A DNA stretch of 64,000 nt from Rhodeus uyekii (GCA_037043235.1 JAWRVZ010000467.1:62001-126000), one strand, 5' to 3'; counted from the stretch's first letter, positions 13,021 to 24,694 are shown. The notes: generated by a model not told the origin, from the letters alone. Translations and numbers: made by a program.

Positions 13021-13580
13021 TGCGGCACAGCTGACGTCACCATCAGCAGCAGGTGTTTCAGCACCACGGACAGCAGTGACTCACGCGCACTCGCGCGCGC
13101 TCACGATACGTGCATTATGTGTGTTGTGTTAGTCAACAGGAGATTTATCCTGAAGGCCCTGTCTGTGTGTTTCGGTCCAGGCCAGCACTGCCTTTAACGA
13201 GGCCAATTGATCACACTGTGTCCTCTCTCTCTCTCTCCCCCCGTCTCTCTCTCTCCGGTCGTCGCAGTGGGCGGGGTGGAAGAATGCGGTATTTTATGAA
13301 TGAAAATACGCCAGACGCCGGTGATCCTGCGAGGCTCCTGATTGGTCGACCGGGGCAGAATCGCACCTCATCATCGTAACTGACGTCATAGGGGAATCGG
13401 GGGTATAGCTCGAGCCCACCGGAGTGACTGTGACACAGACCCGATACAGCGGAGATACAACGGATCCTCACTTTACAAGAACAGCAAGAAACCCTGTTCT
13501 CGACACCTGGATTCGGACCCCGTTATTCCCTCGGATTCGCTGGATGGTGGCGTGAAGAATCATCCGCTTTGCAATCCTCC
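13021..13580 (+). promoter_or_regulatory. gpr3: CpG-rich gpr3 promoter with two CRE palindromes and a non-coding first exon
   Basis: CpG and GC density rise sharply here against AT-rich surroundings. The full cAMP-response palindrome TGACGTCA occurs at 13032-13039 and again at 13381-13388. A consensus splice donor (CCTCC then GTAAGT) sits at 13580/13581, and a matching acceptor (CCCCACAG) lies two bases before the gpr3 start codon. This fits the GPR3/6/12 family architecture of an untranslated first exon spliced to a single coding exon. The first exon probably runs from about 13420 to 13580; the transcription start itself is inferred. Confidence 0.65.
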
Positions 13581-14054
13581 GTAAGTCTGCTTCATGCATC
13601 TTCATTTACTTTGCGAATCCTTGTTCAATTGAAGTTCGCCAGTAGCCTGTGCAGCGAGAATATTTAAGGGGGTGCTCGTCGTGTCCTTTACATAATCGTG
13701 CATGTTAAACCAATGTGCCGCACGTGCAAGACTTAAAAATCTCTCATTTGCTGACGACCCTACTGAAATAATAACTCGTGTGCAAGATTTCAGTGTTGGA
13801 TGGAGTATGAGAGATTTATATATGGGGCTGCTGGGTTATAAGACAAAGATTGCTCTAAAACAGACGAATGGTATTAATATAAGGGGTAAATAGGGCCAAA
13901 GGTTCAAGATTAGCCTGTTACCAACACGTGACACTAAAATAATGCAGAAGCAGAAGAAATAATGGAGAAGCATATTTGATTATATTAATGACAAACAGAT
14001 TCATATAATATAGATAACATCAAAGACGTTTAGGAAAATAGAAATATTACATAA

Positions 14055-14215
14055 TAGCAACTTTGTTTGTTGAGCATCAAATCATTATATTAGAATGATT
14101 AGTGAAGGATCACGTGAAGACATTAATCTTTGATCACAGGAATAAATCACATTTTAAATTGTGATATTTTTGATCAAATAATTGCAGCCTTGGTGAACAG
14201 AAGAATATAATAGTG
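14055..14215 (-). repeat. Dispersed repeat relic in the gpr3 intron
   Basis: On the minus strand this reads as the same family seen at 49374-49560 ('cctgtgatcaaag...', 'atcattctaatat', 'ttgatgctcaac'). It is a short diverged copy between the gpr3 untranslated exon and its coding exon. Confidence 0.6.
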
Positions 14216-14375
14216 GTGTATTTACATTCCTCTTGCCTTGCCAGTCTCTCCAGCTGTTCTCGTAGACTGCAGATGTGTTTTTAAGTGGCATTGCTCTTAC
14301 TCTGCGCGTCGTTATGAGGTCAGGAGTGTGTGACAGTCAGATTGCGTGACTAAACCTTCTCTCCCTCCCCACAGA

Positions 14376-15356
14376 ATGGCCCTGAACCGCTCTGAAGTGG
14401 GCTTAGAAGTCATCCTGGCGATGGACCAGCTGCTGGAGCTCACCCCGTCCCACGTGACCCCTGAACCCCTGGCGGCCTCAGTGATGACTCCATGGGACGT
14501 CGCCCTGTGCGTATCCGGCGCTCTGATCTGCTGTGAAAACGCCATCATCGTGGCCACCATCTTCTCCTCCTCGTCTCTGCGGGCACCTATGTTCCTGCTG
14601 ATTGGCAGCCTGGCCTGGGCGGACTTCCTGGCAGGGGTGGGGCTCCTATTGCACTTCCTGTCTCGCCGCTGCGTGTACTCGGAAGCGCTGGAGCTGGGCA
14701 GCGTGGGTCTGCTGGTGAGCGCGCTCAGTGCGTCCGTGTTCTCTCTGCTGGGCATCACCCTGGACCGCTTCCTCTCGCTGCACCGCGCTCTGACGTACGG
14801 ATCCCGCCGCACACACGCGCAAACACTCTGCGCTTTGGCCGTCGGCTGGACTCTTGCGGCTCTTCAGGGCGCACTGCCCGCCTTGGGCTGGAACTGCTTG
14901 CACGATGGAGAATCCTGCAGCGTGCTTCGCCCGTTGACCCGAGTGCACCTGGCGACCCTGTGCGGCGGCTTTCTGCTGACCTTGGCGTTGATGCTGCAGC
15001 TGAACGCCCGCATCTGCAGCGTCGTCCTTCGTCACTCGCACCAGATCGCCCTCCAGAGGCACACGCTCCCGTCCGCGCGCACACACACGCGCCGCCGGGT
15101 GCACACCCTCGCCCTCATCCTCGCCACGTTCGCCAGCTGCTGGGTGCCCTTCGCCCTGTACGGCCTCCTGGCCGACGGATCGTCCCCGGCTCTGTACACC
15201 TACGCCACGCTGGTCCCGGTCACAGGAAACTCTCTGCTGAACCCTCTGATCTACGCCTACAGAAACACACACATACAGAGAGTGTTGCGACAGGCCTGCT
15301 GCTGCTGTCTGCCCAACACACCCATCAAAAACACACACACTCCCAGTGACGTCTGA
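14376..15356 (+). CDS. gpr3: G protein-coupled receptor 3 (constitutive Gs-coupled orphan receptor)
   Basis: A single-exon class A GPCR of 326 aa, close to the 330 aa of human GPR3. Family members raise cAMP constitutively at the plasma membrane. Visible features: an N-terminal sequon NRS; TM1 with the CENAII segment; TM2 LAWADFLAG; cysteines in the second extracellular loop; an intracellular loop 3 with HQIALQRH, characteristic of GPR3/6/12; TM6 CWVPF; TM7 NSLLNPLIYAY (NPxxY); a CCCC palmitoylation-type cluster; and a C terminus ending TPSDV, matching GPR3 best. The start is the ATG directly after the CCCCACAG acceptor. Upstream in-frame sequence has no ATG and reads through the intron. The DRY motif at the end of TM3 is DRF here. 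A strong poly(A) signal follows at 15901. Confidence 0.95.
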   Translation: MALNRSEVGLEVILAMDQLLELTPSHVTPEPLAASVMTPWDVALCVSGALICCENAIIVATIFSSSSLRAPMFLLIGSLAWADFLAGVGLLLHFLSRRCVYSEALELGSVGLLVSALSASVFSLLGITLDRFLSLHRALTYGSRRTHAQTLCALAVGWTLAALQGALPALGWNCLHDGESCSVLRPLTRVHLATLCGGFLLTLALMLQLNARICSVVLRHSHQIALQRHTLPSARTHTRRRVHTLALILATFASCWVPFALYGLLADGSSPALYTYATLVPVTGNSLLNPLIYAYRNTHIQRVLRQACCCCLPNTPIKNTHTPSDV

Positions 15357-15900
15357 CGTCTGTGCTGGAGCACATCAGAAGATTCTATGGTGCCATTAAA
15401 GATTGTGTTTCACCTTTTATGTCCGTTCCTGCTTGGGAACGCCGCTGTGCCAGTTGCCAAATCTCCGTCTGAAAGTGACCATGACCACTGTCGCTGACCT
15501 GATCCTCTCTGCGTTACTTTATTTCATTATGAACAAGGTTTATGTAGCAGTGTGTGTCCTATTTTTACTTTACACTGAGAAAACCGCCACTGCATCCTTT
15601 TAGCTAGTTGCCGACTAAAGGGATCCAAGCAGAAACTCTCCCGTCCGCTTCAACGTCTCAGATTTGTGCCTCATTTTATGTCCTCTGAATTTCAGAGTTA
15701 CTGATGGAATCAAAATCATTTGCACTTTACGACGATGACTTGACTTTTAAGCTGAAACTTTGTTTTGAACAATATTTGCCGTTTGTTATTCTGACTGATG
15801 TTTTTATACTTCATAAATGTCTTGTTGCACAAAATGCCCAAATGTATGAGTGAAAGTTTTATTGTTCAAATGAGATGTTTTATGGAAAATGTTTATAACC

Positions 15901-15906
15901 AATAAA
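15901..15906 (+). terminator. gpr3: gpr3 polyadenylation signal
   Basis: AATAAA lies about 545 bp after the gpr3 stop codon and is followed by a T/G-rich stretch. It is a plausible end of a roughly 0.55-kb 3' UTR. Confidence 0.65.
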
Positions 15907-16509
15907 TTGTAACTTTTGTACATTTTCTGTTTTGCAGATATTTTTATTATATCCAAAGTGTGAAAGTGTGTGTTGTTCAAACCTCATTGAAATATTAATC
16001 CAAAGAAATTGGCTATGAATTAGGGTTATTATAGATGACTAAAACAATACAAAATTCTTGATTTAAAAAACAAAAACAAACACATTTTATTGGCAGGTTG
16101 CCGCAAACATTTCTCATTTCATTTAGTTTAACTTGGTAAAATAAATCAAACTGAAATAAAGACTATAGGCTACATTAAACAAAAGCTAAAGCAACACAAT
16201 TTCTAAATCTTTAAGTAATATTACAGTTAAAACAGTAAATGTTAATTAAAGCTATAAAAAGTAACTCAGTGATACAAAAAAGAAACACTGCTAAGAATGT
16301 ATAGAATTGAATATCTACAATGGTAATTTATCAACAGCAACAGTAAAAATTGACCTAATGTCATATTTATTGGTATTTTTACTAAATGTGCTGTTGATAC
16401 GGATTTGGAGACGTAAAGCCTGTTCACACCAAGAGCAAGAACTACCAAAACACAACTTTAACACTCTGTTCATTATAATCGTGCGCTGCTGTTTTGTCGT
16501 CTGCCACTT

Positions 16510-16688
16510 TAAAGGTGCAGTAAGTGATTTCTGAGAAACCCTGTTGAAAGTGGATCGGACGGAGCATCAAAACACACTTCCATCAGCAGTAGAGACTCAT
16601 GACTATCCTGTCGCTCAAACAGTATATTGTGGAGCTTGCAACACCAAGGTCATGGGTTCGATTTCTCAAATCTCTTACTGCACCTTTA
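16510..16688. mobile_element. MITE with perfect 15-bp TIRs containing a SINE-like fragment
   Basis: TAAAGGTGCAGTAAG at 16510-16524 is repeated as its exact inverse complement at 16674-16688. Near the right end, bases 16634-16663 are the tRNA-like core of the SINE family found elsewhere in the window ('gcttgcaacaccaaggtcat' and 'gggttcgatt'). The element is therefore a 179-bp non-autonomous DNA element that captured SINE sequence or was hit by it. Confidence 0.8.
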
Positions 16689-16754
16689 GCTCTTCCCCTC
16701 TAGTAAAATAAACTTCAATAAAACAACGTGCCTAAGGAATGTTTTTATTACAAC

Positions 16755-17311
16755 TAACTCTTTGCCAAACCTGCCAATGGCTGTCGACTTTAAAAAAATG
16801 TATCGGCCAGCAATCATAAATATTACTTAAAGCAGTTTTTGACAGCAACATTTAAGATAATAGTGAATACCAGTGTTTGTGCTCTGTTTGAGAAGTGGCT
16901 TTCTGGGCGCGCGCTTCGGATATGTGCACAGAAAACGAATAGAGTTCCCTTCCGTGTCTTCTTGTGCTTGAGTTTTTTAAATTAGTAAGACTCAAACTTT
17001 CGTGAGGATGCGTCACTGTCCCACTGACTGTCCCGAGCGGTGTTCACGTTCTCACAATATTGCATTGCGAGGATTCAGATTTTGTTTATTTCATACTCGA
17101 TACCAATTTTTACTTTTTTTAATTTATGATTTTTACTTGCAATAAAACTTACAAGTGTTTATTTTAAGCCCTTCATTTATCACTTTTTTTTCTTATGTTT
17201 TGATACAGAGAATCTGTAGTCTCTCGGAAGATTTGTAATAGCGCCCCCTACCGTATAACAGTGAAAACACAGTAAGCTGCAAAAATTTTGTCAGTGGCGA
17301 GGAAAGAGTTA
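16755..17311. mobile_element. TTAACTCTTT-ended MITE, copy 1
   Basis: TAACTCTTT at 16755-16763 and AAAGAGTTA at 17303-17311 form inverted ends. The right part ('tgtaatagcgccccctaccgtataacagtgaaaacac' type text, 17236-17270) recurs almost unchanged in a second copy at 28990-29527. No transposase is encoded. Confidence 0.7.
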
Positions 17312-18391
17312 AATATGCAAGCGCTTTAAAATCAGCTGGATTCTGATTGGCTGTCAGTAAAAAAATTCTAAAGTGATTTAAATGTTATTGTTCCTCGGTC
17401 GTTATCGCTATAACTCTGGTGTGGATTATGATTATCATAGAACGATCATTAAATCTTTATAGTTGCACGAGTCGTTTGGTGTGAATGTGTCCCTTGCCTT
17501 TAATTTCAGACTTTGTATTAAAATTTCATTTGCAAAGTATAAAAGTAAAAATTTTTTTAACTGAATACAAACGGTCACATAATTATAGGTCAATTAAAAC
17601 TCATTTATAACTAAACTTTATATATAATTTAAGCATAACATACCGACGTCATACTCTCTTGAGTAGGTTTTATATAGTATTGTCACATGACCTACCAGCA
17701 TCCGTTGCGTCGCTTCACTGCCATTCATAAATCCTCTCCCATGGCATCATGGGATAGTAAAGTGTCCATCACACACGCACTTCAGAATCCCACCGGAAAG
17801 AGTCGGTCATCCGTGTTCTTTTTCCATCTCCTCTTTCCTAAGTGCTGTGAAGTTAAACACTCCTCCAGTCACATAACGTTTTCTGCCTACTATATAGTAG
17901 GGAAGTGTGTGTGGAAGCAGTCAAAGTTTTTGACATGGAGAGCAGACGCTTCTACCACCTCGCCATTCTCAAGTAAAAGATTTGGACATTGAACTGGTGT
18001 TCTTTTATAATATTAATGACATTAATTAGGCGGATCTGAAAGCTTTCAGGTGTGTACAATTAAACAAGCATTTGCAATTTATAAATTTAACTTCTGGAAG
18101 AGAGAATCACACTTCATTTGAGCACATTGAGAAAAGACCATGTAGGATGACTTCAACATTTATTTATTTTAAATCAGGCCCATAGAAAAAGTCAAGTTAC
18201 AGGCCTGATTGTTGCATTCTTCATCTTTCTATGAAGTTCTAAAATATTCCTAAAGCGACACGGCACCTGTGTGGTTCAGCGTTCACACACACACACACAC
18301 AAGCTCAAACATGTAGAAAACAGTTCAGCTACGCACACGACACACTTGTGAAATGACTAACAGCAGCAGGACAAAACATTATATTTAAGAT

Positions 18392-18397
18392 TTTATT
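18392..18397 (-). terminator. wasf2: Candidate wasf2 polyadenylation signal
   Basis: AATAAA on the minus strand, about 750 bp past the wasf2 stop codon. The position is plausible for the 3' UTR end, but the motif is common in AT-rich DNA. Confidence 0.35.
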
Positions 18398-18848
18398 TCA
18401 GTTGCTGATAGAAAATTCTTGTAAATTATTACCCACATACATCAAATAAAACAACTCACTTTTCTTTGATTTCAAAATTGTGCATAATTTCTAAAACTTT
18501 GGCATTAAAATCAGGCATTATGAAGCAGGCACTTGGGCTGAACAAAGAAAAAAACTCCATCAGTCAGACCTGAGGCCTGCAAAACCGTACAGACACAACC
18601 GGATGCCACTTAAACATAACGACTTTGGACATGGAGCGTGCGAATAAGTGTTGCAATGGAAGAAAAGGTTATTTCAACATACAAGGTGAAGGAACTATCA
18701 TAGACACACGCCTTATAAATATCTGCATTATAAAGTGTCTCTTGTCTTGTTTGTAAGGAAGGCTTTAGTTGATTAGTTCATATAGAGTAATGTTAAACCG
18801 TGGGATTTTAACAGAAACGATACGAATGCATAAAGAGGAAAATATGGA

Positions 18849-18849
<1 letters not shown>

Positions 18850-18881
<32 letters not shown>

Positions 18882-19022
18882 AGTCTCGGTTTACTTTTGG
18901 CCACATTATACAGAGGCACAGCCGCTCTGAAACAGGAGAAAGCTTATCAACTAAATAATTCACTCTCTCATTTAGATTAGACTCAACCCTCTGCACGCGC
19001 ACACACACACACACACACACAC
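18850..19022. repeat. Two (CA)n microsatellites in the wasf2 3' UTR region
   Basis: CA arrays lie at about 18850-18880 and 18999-19022, separated by roughly 120 bp of unique sequence. They fall between the wasf2 stop codon and its candidate polyadenylation signal, so they may be transcribed. Confidence 0.85.
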
Positions 19023-19148
19023 TTGGCCCACTTCCCCTTATTTGCTTTTGGCCTCACTGCAGGTAAACAGGTAATATGAGAAGTGTGAGGTCTAAAAAGG
19101 AATGATGTTGATGTCATAGCACAGGTGATGAAGAGCAGGACGATGGCA

Positions 19149-22100
19149 TTAGTCAGACCAGTCATCATCATCAAACTCAGATGAATCATCCTCGGAGTCG
19201 CTGCACTCCACGGCAATGCGGCGGGACAGGATAGCTGCGACATCATTGCCATTGTGATCTCTCTTCTCCATCTCTCGCTGTTCCTCCACTTTACGCAGGT
19301 TAAATCCTAAACGCACACACAACGTCAGCAAACATTACAATGTTAAACCACTTAAGGATCCATACATTTAATGCAAGTTCATCACCTCGATTTTAATCTG
19401 ATGACGGTCTCACAAGAGCAAGTAAATCAATGCTTTATAATACTTCAATGAGGAGCCATTCATATGCATGCATGCTATATATATGTATATATATATTCCA
19501 GATGTTTAGTAAATTGACAGCAAGCATGTTTACATGCACACTCAAATTATAATCAAGCTGCAACTTGTTTTGCATACTTTAATTACAGTCTTCATCTCTC
19601 TGTCCAAGTATACGTGACACAAAGTGCAATCAAGTATTTGAAGGATTAAATAGGCACAAAAAACACGTGTCATGTCTGTTTTTTAGAGTGTGCACACAAA
19701 GCCAAGGACAATTAGTGCAATTAATGTGTGTACATGCCGGGTCAAGACGTACTGCACTTGCATTATCTATGTCTATTAGTCGCAAAAAACACGATACAAT
19801 TTCAGTCAGATCAAAGTGCAACTAATTCACACAACTTGAACAGAAGCAAAATCCCCATTGGGAACTTGTTGAAAATTTTCCCTGCAAAATGTGACAGACC
19901 TTGAAGCTTTGACATTATATTTTAAATAAGCATAAGACTTAAGCATATAAAATGTATTGTTACCTTGGCGGATGGCTGAGAGAAGGTCGCTGCGAGCATC
20001 ACCCTGGGCCGGAGGAGGCTGGGCTTTGGGAGCGGCGGGAGCATGACCTCCTGCTGAGGGAGGCGGAGCTGGAGCGGAGGGTGGAGGCGGGCCTGGAGGA
20101 GGAGGTGGGGGGGGGAGGGGGAGGTGGTCCACCGCCCATGGGTGGTGGAGGAGGAGCTGGAGTAAAGGCATCCATGGGTGGTGGAGGTGGGTTCAAAGCA
20201 GAGTTGCCGGAGAATGGAGGAGGAGAGGGGGGTGAATCAAAACCGGGTGGTGGAGGTGGTGGCATCATGCCACCGGGAGGTGGAGGTGGAGGTGGAGGCG
20301 CCAGAGGAGGAGCCACAGTTGGACGGCCTGGAGAAGAAGGCATCGCTGGTGGAGCTGGAGGAGGATGACTGGGGCTTAAAAGACTGCTGCGCTTCGGAGC
20401 CGCACCACCAGATTCCTGATACCTGGAAGAGAACAAGCATTCGCCAGCTCAGAAATTACATACTCGACCTCAGGGAAATCGTATGCTACTTTAAGAAAGG
20501 GATGTGCGCTAGGACTAATTTGTTTTAAAGTTTTGTAAAAGAGTAGTCGATTAGTCTAAAAGTAAGAAAACTGGTTAAAAATACATTTAAAATAGTTTAT
20601 CTATGAATCAAGTTCAAATCACATAATGAATGCCGCTGAAAATAAGGTCAGTGTTCTGCGGCGCTTTCCTTCTGGAGTCTCAAAACTGCCTCTTCATGTA
20701 GTGAAGCATGCGTGTCGATTCCCACGGTGTTACCCGAGACAATTCGAAAAATTATCTTTCTGATTCAAAATACAGTAATGCCTCGGTTTACGAGTTTAAT
20801 TCGTCCAAGAGCTTGTAACTCAAAATGCTCGTACACCAAAACAATTTTCCCCATAGGAATGCACTAAAAATCACTCGATTCGTTCCACACGACTACAAAT
20901 GCCCATTTTAAATATTGTTTTGGGTTTTACCCGATTAATTACAGTTAAAATTATAACCATTAAGATCACATATAAATACTAATTAATACTTGACAATTTA
21001 TTGTAACGCAGTTTATCTGTGAGTCGCGACGAGAGGAGGGTTTTACTGCTTACAGGGAGAATTTCATCCCTTCTTTCTTACTCATCTTGAGGTCATTGTC
21101 TATATGCTGAACTGTACGTATATATTTCACTACATGAACAATAGCGATCACAATTAATGTGAACAACACAAGGTAAAACTGCTGTAAATCACTTATAAAA
21201 GTATCACTGTGGTGAATGATGAACCAAACCGAGCGACTGAGAGAATGAACGAGTGAAGGGGTGATGGGCTTTGTGAGAGGCTGTCGTCAGGATATTTACA
21301 GTAAAAATGTGTGCAAAGCTCATTCGGTGGTCATTTTTTAAACCTGCAGCGACTAGCAGAAAGAAAACGCAAGCAAAATCTGCGGTAAAGATTTTGCTTC
21401 CGCTCATATTTTTTTCAAACTGTTTTGAAATGTAGAACAGTCATTTGAACTATAAAATCATTTTTATCTTGTGTAGTCGACTAGTGTTTTCAGTGTGGAC
21501 TAGTCGCAGCTGTACCGTGTCGTAACTACACTCACACATCCCTACAGTAAGACACTCACGACATGTCTGGAGGTGGAGGTGGTGGGAAGTCCTCTTGCAT
21601 TGGAGGCGGGAGAGGAGAGCCGGGATCATAGCTGTAGGAGTTAGTGCTTTGGTCCAAATACCCATCAGAGTGATTAAAACCATCATCACCAGAGCCAATA
21701 CTGCCGTTCAGCGCTTCTGAGGAGTTACTGTTAGGAGACACACGTACATTATAATGATAAGAAGATTGAAAGGATAGCATGAATAGTATCCCGTTTATGT
21801 TCCTTTTATTACCCCATGGCATCGTGTTTGGGGACAACAAACTCCTCTCCCATTTTCCGACGTTCCCATTCGTCTTTTCGGGTTTTGATTTTTCGGGGGT
21901 TCAAGTTTCTTCGGTTAGGGTTGTCATCTTTCTTCTTCTGCTCTCAATAAACACAAACACGTTAAAGAAGCTTATGCATTCCGAAAGCTATTTTAAGGTG
22001 ATGTACTTGCATCTCTCACCTTGTGCTTGCGTTTCTCTTTAATAATGTCCTTCGTATCTTGAAGCATTTTCTCTTTCCAAAGGTCAAAGAAATAAGACGG

Positions 22101-24571
22101 ATCAGTGTAGAACTTCAGAGCCTCCTTACCATCATCCCTGGAAAACAAGAAACACTTTAAATCATGTTGAACACTTAAATAAAAAATAAAAAAATAAAGC
22201 AAATTAGTGTGAAAATAAAGTTGGTTGGTCGGCTTGATCGGTGTGTTGTGATTGGTCAAGCGTTTGGGAAAGTCCCGCCCCCTTCCCATAACTGAGTTTC
22301 AACACTCGAGTAACTAACTCAAGCCCCGCCCCTTTATTATGCATATGAATTATTATAATGAGGAATATTGTGATGTGTTTGTTTCTAGAAGAAACTCAAG
22401 ACTCAATGGAAGCATTTCACGAGTTCAGAAACACTAATATAGAGAAGAACTTTGTGTTTTAAAACTTTGGAGAGCTTTTTAAGTAACATCACACACTAAA
22501 GAAAGATGAAATGCCTTTATGTATGTGGTCAGATGTGGTGAGTGTGTATACCTGTAAGAGCTCAGGTTGTTGAGGGGGGGCGGCTCGTTGCAGGTCAGAT
22601 AGGTCTCATGGATGGGCTGCGGTAGTGACAACCTGATGAAGAGCTGCTGATCCTGGGTGGAACTGGAGTGGAAGGCTTTGCGACTGGTGATTGCCTGAAG
22701 AGAAACTGGAACCAGAAAGCAAAAATTGGAGAAAGAGAAACAAAGGAACTAAGAGAGATGACAGAATAAATTCCTCACTGTTTGATTTATAACGACAGCT
22801 ACATTAAGAGTCCACATAAAAGGACAATATTGTTCGGTTTATTCTAAACACACTGCAGTTTCAACCTGAACCGCTTTAAATGCTCAAGCTCTTTAAAGTC
22901 TGGTGGATTCTGATTGGCTGTCATTGTTATTAGCTGCTGAAAAAATAAAATTCTGAAAGTGATTCTAACGATATTGTTTCTCTGGGCCGTTATCGTTACA
23001 GTTGTGGTGCGGACACGGCTTTTCCTTCACATTTAGAACAATATTTTAGTGTTATCGTTAGTTATCGTCTTTGGTGTGAACAGTTCACACTGCACTAGAT
23101 CTGATCTTTATGACAAGTCATTTTGCAAGTGATGACATCAAATTTGTGTTGCCACAGTAACGAATATGATGCCTAACGATATACGGGAGTAGATGAGGAA
23201 AGGCAGGATGAGAAACCACTCATTTTGCCTCTGCTCTTGATGTATTAAACAGTATTAAAAAGAGTGAATTCACATACAGATATAAGTGTTTTTTACAGCA
23301 CTGGATCTGACGGTTCATACTGAAATGCCAAATTGGATTAGGTTTGTAAAAATCACATTTAACAATTGTGTCAGAGTAAAAACTAAAAAAAAGAGATGTT
23401 CACAAAAAGAATGTGAAGAAAAATAAACAATGAATAATATAAATAAAATAGTATAAAAAACTAAGCAAAAGGTATGGAAGCTTGTTCCCACAAACGAATA
23501 AAACAATTTAAAAGACAATTGCAATTTTTTTAAATTTCACAATTCAGGCCCCCCCCCCCCAGACAAACTTTCAACTGCAACAAAGGCACAATTAACTTCT
23601 TATTCTCTTAAATAAGCTTCCATCCAACAGTTGGACATGCATAAAAAATTTAATAATAATAAAAAAAAAAAATTAAAATTAAAAAAAGAGCTAAACAAAT
23701 TTAGAAAAATAAAAAAGTAATAATACAAAAGAACAGGTTGGATATGCATTAAAAAATAAACAATAATTATATATATATAAAAAATAAAAAAGAGCTAAAC
23801 AAAATTTAGATATGTAAAAAAAGAAGAAAAATAAAAAAGTAATACAAAAGAACAGGTTGGATAGGCATTAAAAAATAAATAATAATAATTTTAAAAAATT
23901 ATATATATATATAAATAAAAAAAGAGCAAAACAAATTTAGATATGTAAAACAAAGAAAAATAAAGTAATAATACAAAATAACAAAACAAAGGATATGGAA
24001 ATAAATAAATAAATAAAATACAGAACAACGTATCAAAAGTGTTGTACACATGCATCCATAAATGAGCAAAAAGGCAATACCGTTGGAATCAAACCTAATG
24101 CAAAATTAACAATTGTTTTCTGTAAAAACAAATTTGGTCCAAAAAGGATTTTATTAAATCTCCATACGACTCATCAGCCCCAGAAATAAATGAAATGCCT
24201 TGATTCTAACCCAGTGTTTCTTACCTTCCTCTTCTTTAGGGTCCAGCTGAGTGACTTTAACCTGCAGCTTGTCCACTCGGTCTCCCAGCGTATTGACCCG
24301 CTCAGCAAACGAGCTGGCTTGAATAAACAGCTCACCGAACACATCCTCTGCATACTTACCTATGATTAAACGACACATTAAAAGCAGAAACACGCAACGG
24401 ATTGTCTTCAGTAAACACCCCATTACATAAACACTTACTAAGTGATCCAAGCTGGCGAATGATGTTGGCAAGTGTGATGTTGGTCACACACTCCAGTTCA
24501 CTCTTGATTTTATTTGGCAGTGTCTGGCGACAGAGGTGCCGTGGCTCGATGTTTCGCGTCACCAGAGGCAT
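19149..24571 (-). CDS. wasf2: WAVE2, actin nucleation-promoting factor (eight coding exons; frame break in the proline-rich exon)
   Basis: WAVE2 relays Rac signals to the Arp2/3 complex at lamellipodia as part of the WAVE regulatory complex. Minus-strand coding exons are 24571-24439, 24359-24225, 22705-22552, 22137-22020, 21937-21813, 21727-21560, 20422-19964 and 19306-19149, all with GT..AG introns. The start MPLVTRNIEPRH is the canonical WAVE N terminus. The WAVE homology domain fills exons 1-5, exon 7 holds the proline-rich region, the WH2 motif (SDLLSAIRQG) spans exons 7-8, and the acidic end is EDDSSEFDDDDWSD, which points to WAVE2. The exons total 1450 nt, one more than a multiple of three. 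The excess base lies in a 9-nt C run (plus-strand G run 20107-20115). With one base less the product would be 482 aa, near human WAVE2 (498). A 5' UTR exon probably ends at 25881. Confidence 0.93.
20498..21543. mobile_element. Composite DNA-element insertion in wasf2 intron 6
   Basis: AGGGATGTG at 20498-20506 and its inverse CACATCCCT at 21535-21543 bound about 1.05 kb. Just inside both ends lie 'gactag/ctagtc' repeats ('gtagtcgattagtc' on the left, 'gtagtcgactagt' on the right). A second repeat starts near 20772 ('cagtaatgcctcggtttacgag') and appears nested. I could not identify a target-site duplication, so the outer limits are tentative. Confidence 0.55.
22890..23075. repeat. Dispersed repeat shared with 17325-17490
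   Basis: Both stretches carry 'ggattctgattggctgtca', then a 'aaattctgaaagtgatt' type core and 'cgttatcg' with 'ggtgtgaa' near the end. Divergence is substantial. This copy lies in wasf2 intron 2. Confidence 0.6.
23619..23990. repeat. A-rich tandem array, unit about 115-125 bp
   Basis: Three units begin with 'aacagttggacatgcat' (about 23619), 'aacaggttggatatgcat' (about 23732) and 'aacaggttggataggcat' (about 23852). Each continues through 'aaaaaagagctaaacaaatttaga' and an AT run. It lies in wasf2 intron 2. Confidence 0.75.
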
Positions 24572-24631
24572 GACCGGAGATTTATCACCTTCCTCTTTTA
24601 GACATAGAGAGAAGAAAGAAAAAACACACAT

Positions 24632-24694
24632 ACACAATGCATTAAGAATCCTATCATTAGCAGGGCTGGTAGGACCTATAACACACTCCCTTAT
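24632..24694 (-). repeat. 63-bp block duplicated in inverse orientation at 28738-28800
   Basis: The reverse complement of these 63 bases is identical to 28738-28800. It begins 61 bp upstream of the wasf2 start codon, immediately beyond the probable splice acceptor of the first coding exon. A CA microsatellite follows it on the right. Confidence 0.85.

Larger units (their letters stand above)
15907..18391. other. Convergent intergenic region gpr3 / wasf2, packed with small DNA elements
   Basis: No exon is apparent. The two neighbouring genes end towards each other here. The space holds a SINE-bearing MITE (16510-16688), a TTAACTCTTT-ended element (16755-17311), a repeat shared with 22890-23075 (about 17325-17490), and a segment at 17640-17900 that recurs in inverse orientation near 61680-62050. 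Confidence 0.65.

Noticed and set aside
14646..15338. A 230-codon minus-strand open frame opposite gpr3
   Set aside because: It is the antisense shadow of a GC-rich coding exon; its composition (Gln/Gly/Glu repeats) resembles no family, and the plus frame is a clear GPCR.
19952..20368. Glycine-rich plus-strand open frame
   Set aside because: It is the complement of the WASF2 proline-rich exon and has no independent support.
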